This document shows, piece after piece, positions 62,043 to 64,000 of a DNA stretch of 64,000 bases (positions within the stretch are counted from its first letter, which is position 1; the number at the start of each line of letters is the position of its first letter). The DNA comes from Luteimonas sp. MC1572 (GTDB lineage: Bacteria; Pseudomonadota; Gammaproteobacteria; Xanthomonadales; Xanthomonadaceae): NCBI RefSeq assembly GCF_016615815.1, contig NZ_CP067112.1:1984001-2048000 (forward strand), in the 5' to 3' direction. A program made the position numbers and the translations under genes. Under the pieces are notes generated by a model. It worked only from the letters and a program-made list of their open reading frames with translations. It was not told where the DNA came from and did not search any database.

Positions 62043-63743
62043 TCACATCCGCGACGCTGTCAGCTCGATATCCGCGTTCTGCCAGGCCGCCGCGAACCGG
62101 CGCCTGGCATCCGCCGCCTCGCGGGTCTTGCGCTGCGCGTCCAGGCTCTTGGCCAGGCCGAACAGCGACCAGCCATTGCCCGGATTGCGGCGCAGCTCTT
62201 CGCGATAGACCTTTTCGGCGTCCGCCGCGCGCCCCGCGTCGAGCAGCACTGCGCCCAGGGTGTGGCGCACCGGCGCATGCCAGCCGGGTGGTTCGTCATA
62301 GGGAATGCCGTCTTCGATCTTCACGGCTTCGCGCAGCGCCGCTACCGACGCAACATGGTCACCACGCGCGGCGGCGATTTCGGCGCTGAGCACGCGCTCG
62401 GCGATTCGCGCCGAGTGCGCCAGCGGATAGCGGTCCCACACCATCAAGGTGTCCATCGCGGGGTCCGCGGCAAGCGGTCGCAACGCAGCGAGGTGGCGGT
62501 CGGCATCGGCCGGTCGCGACTGCCGCACGGCCGCCATGCCTTCCGCGTAGTGCCAGATCGCGGTGACGTAGGGCAGGTCCGGGGCCGGGTTGGGCGCGGC
62601 CGCGATCTCGTCCCAGCGCCCGAAGCGCACGCGCTCGAACCACGGCGTCATCCAGTAGTGCTGCAGCCCGGCGAACCCCGGCTGGCGCATCAGCTCCGGC
62701 AAGTTGGTGCGTTCGGACGTGTGCCGCGCGGCCTCGCCGGCAAGCTTGCTGCTGCCCTCCATGCTCGCGGCGAACCACAGGAAATGGTGGTTGTGCGGTA
62801 CGTAGCCGAGGGGATACACGCCCTGCACGTTGCCGCGGCAGATCGCGAGATACGCGTCATCGGCCTCGATGGCGCGCTTGTTGGCGAGCACGGCGTCGTG
62901 CCAGCGGCCGACGCGGGCGTAGATATGCGCGGGCATGTGCACCAGGTGCCCCGAGCCCGGGATCAGTTCGCGCAGGCGGTCGGCGGCCACCACGCCGCGC
63001 TGCGGATCGGCGGACGCCTCCACCGCATGCACGTACAGGTGCAGCGCGCCGGCGTGTTCGGGATCACGCGCGATCACCGACTCCAGCACTCGCACGATCT
63101 CGGCGGTATGGCCCTTGGGCCGCAGCGAGGCGTCGTAGTAGTCCCAGGGCTGCAGGTCCATGAGCGACTCGGCATGCAGGACCGCCGCATCGAGGTCATC
63201 CGGGCGCTGCTTCACCAGCGTGCCGGTTGCCGTGGCATAGGCCTCGTCCAATGGGCGGCGATTCTCCGGCGGTTGCGCGGCGTAGCGTGCCGACAGCGCC
63301 TCGATGAATGCCTGCTCGCGGGCGGTCGCCTTCGGCGCCAATTCACGCGCGCGCTGCAGCCGGCTCCAGGCGTCGGCGTTGTCGGCGGGATCCATGGCGG
63401 CGTTGACGTGCGGGCCGAGCACCAGCGACGCGCCCCACCAGCACATCGCGCACGCCGGGTCGAGTTCGGTGGCCTTGAGGAAGGCGCGTTCGGCGGCGTC
63501 GTGGTTGAAGCCGTAGGTCAGCGCCAGGCCCTGGTCGAACCAGCGCTGCACCTCGGGATGGGTACTGCTGACCGGGAAGCTGTAATCGCCCAGTCCCTCC
63601 AGCAGCACCGCGCCGACCAGGGCCATTTCCGGGGGTGACGACCGCGGCGCGTCCGCCGTGGAGGCGTGCTGGCCGCAGCCGGCACAGGCGAGGGCCAGCG
63701 CCGCTACGGCGCACGACACGGAAACGGGGATTCGACGGTCCAT
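62043..63743 (-). CDS. Large TPR-repeat lipoprotein of unknown function
   Basis: A 566-residue exported protein. The N terminus MDRRIPVSVSCAVAALALACAGC is a probable lipoprotein signal (Cys23), though the box CAGC is atypical. The rest is helical with tetratricopeptide-like repeats (LTYGFNHDAAERAFLKATELDPACAMCWWGASLV, and near the C terminus EKVYREELRRNPGNGWSLFGLAKSLDAQRK). The middle contains distinctive histidine-rich motifs (HLVHMPAHIYARVGRWHDAV and GYVPHNHHFLWFAASMEG) seen in an uncharacterised TPR family. ATG 63743 has GGAGG upstream. Confidence 0.82.
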   Translation of the reverse strand: MDRRIPVSVSCAVAALALACAGCGQHASTADAPRSSPPEMALVGAVLLEGLGDYSFPVSSTHPEVQRWFDQGLALTYGFNHDAAERAFLKATELDPACAMCWWGASLVLGPHVNAAMDPADNADAWSRLQRARELAPKATAREQAFIEALSARYAAQPPENRRPLDEAYATATGTLVKQRPDDLDAAVLHAESLMDLQPWDYYDASLRPKGHTAEIVRVLESVIARDPEHAGALHLYVHAVEASADPQRGVVAADRLRELIPGSGHLVHMPAHIYARVGRWHDAVLANKRAIEADDAYLAICRGNVQGVYPLGYVPHNHHFLWFAASMEGSSKLAGEAARHTSERTNLPELMRQPGFAGLQHYWMTPWFERVRFGRWDEIAAAPNPAPDLPYVTAIWHYAEGMAAVRQSRPADADRHLAALRPLAADPAMDTLMVWDRYPLAHSARIAERVLSAEIAAARGDHVASVAALREAVKIEDGIPYDEPPGWHAPVRHTLGAVLLDAGRAADAEKVYREELRRNPGNGWSLFGLAKSLDAQRKTREAADARRRFAAAWQNADIELTASRM

Positions 63744-64000
63744 GGGAGGCCTCCGGCAACGGACGACACTCACCGGACAACGCGGTGCCGGATGGCGGGC
63801 GGACAGGCGCGATCGCTCCCGCGGACTGGCCCCTTCGCGCTCTTGTGTGGGGCCCTGGTCAGTGACCGAGAAACGGTTTCGCCACCGGCGTGAAGGGTGA
63901 TCGCTGAGCCGGGGCTCGGAGGGCCCCTGTGGTGGCCGGGAGGCCTTCGCGGCTCATGTCCCCCGGATCCGCCTGGCGGCGGATGCCTCCTCCTTTACTT
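63744..64000. other. Spacer at the right edge of the window
   Basis: No gene is supported in these 257 bases. Bases 63744-63931 show no clear structure beyond the start-site region of the TPR gene. Bases 63932-64000 are copy B of the inverted-repeat element. Confidence 0.7.
63932..64000 (-). repeat. Inverted-repeat element, copy B (cut by the window edge)
   Basis: The 21-base terminal repeat (63932-63952) and 48 bases of core match the reverse complement of copy A (7718-7809) without a mismatch. The far terminal repeat lies outside the window. The perfect identity of two copies 56 kb apart suggests recent spread or strong constraint on the sequence. Confidence 0.88.

Overview
The window is GC-rich, gene-dense chromosomal DNA with the gene content of a Xanthomonadaceae gammaproteobacterium, most likely the Lysobacter/Luteimonas group. 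The main support is the AlgU-type cluster rpoE-rseA-degP-lepA-lepB-DUF4845-rnc-era-recO, the phaB-phaR pair, a methylthioinosine phosphorylase beside hpt, and the protein sequences themselves. Genus assignment is inference. There are no rRNA genes, CRISPR arrays, phage genes, plasmid genes or transposase genes. About 58 protein genes and two tRNA genes are supported.

Left part (1-12.6 kb): the start of htpX (with a heat-shock type promoter) diverges from gluQ. A small polyhydroxyalkanoate cluster follows (phaB, phaR and a second phaB-like reductase). Next are a membrane M48 protease, an FGE-fold lipoprotein and RNase D. tRNA-Ala(CGC) and tRNA-Arg(CCT) flank a 92-bp inverted-repeat element whose second copy runs off the right end of the window. 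Then come an ALDH7-type dehydrogenase and the tightly coupled run pyrD-murB-EamA transporter.

Middle (12.6-42 kb): a large secreted subtilisin-like protease, an overlapping ispG/PAP2 pair, and a 560-bp spacer that is a large imperfect palindrome. xseA, an aldehyde dehydrogenase and a surface-signalling block follow: a VWA lipoprotein, a GAF-GAF-GGDEF-EAL protein, and an ECF sigma factor with its putative anti-sigma partner. Next are yigZ, an ABC exporter, an AidB-like protein, a DUF72 protein, a Nei/Fpg-like glycosylase, a hemerythrin, a zinc-ribbon SDR-like protein, trmO, a secreted M13 peptidase and an alpha/beta hydrolase.

Right part (42-64 kb): glpQ, a cold-shock gene with clear promoter and terminator, then a long leftward gene run ydbH-like, ydbL-like, rlmD, CYTH, nagZ, hpt, MTI phosphorylase. 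The last two catalyse consecutive purine-salvage steps. A receiver-Hpt protein is followed by the nine-gene envelope-stress and RNA-processing cluster, which has a good AlgU-type promoter in front of rpoE. A FadB-like beta-oxidation enzyme and a large TPR lipoprotein end the window.

Most promising for new biology: the zinc-ribbon SDR-like protein lacking the catalytic tyrosine, the motif shared by the VWA lipoprotein and the anti-sigma protein, the two repeat families, the probable YnbE/YdbL composite lipoprotein, and several genes that look leaderless. All functional statements rest on reading the sequence and on general family knowledge. No database search was possible.
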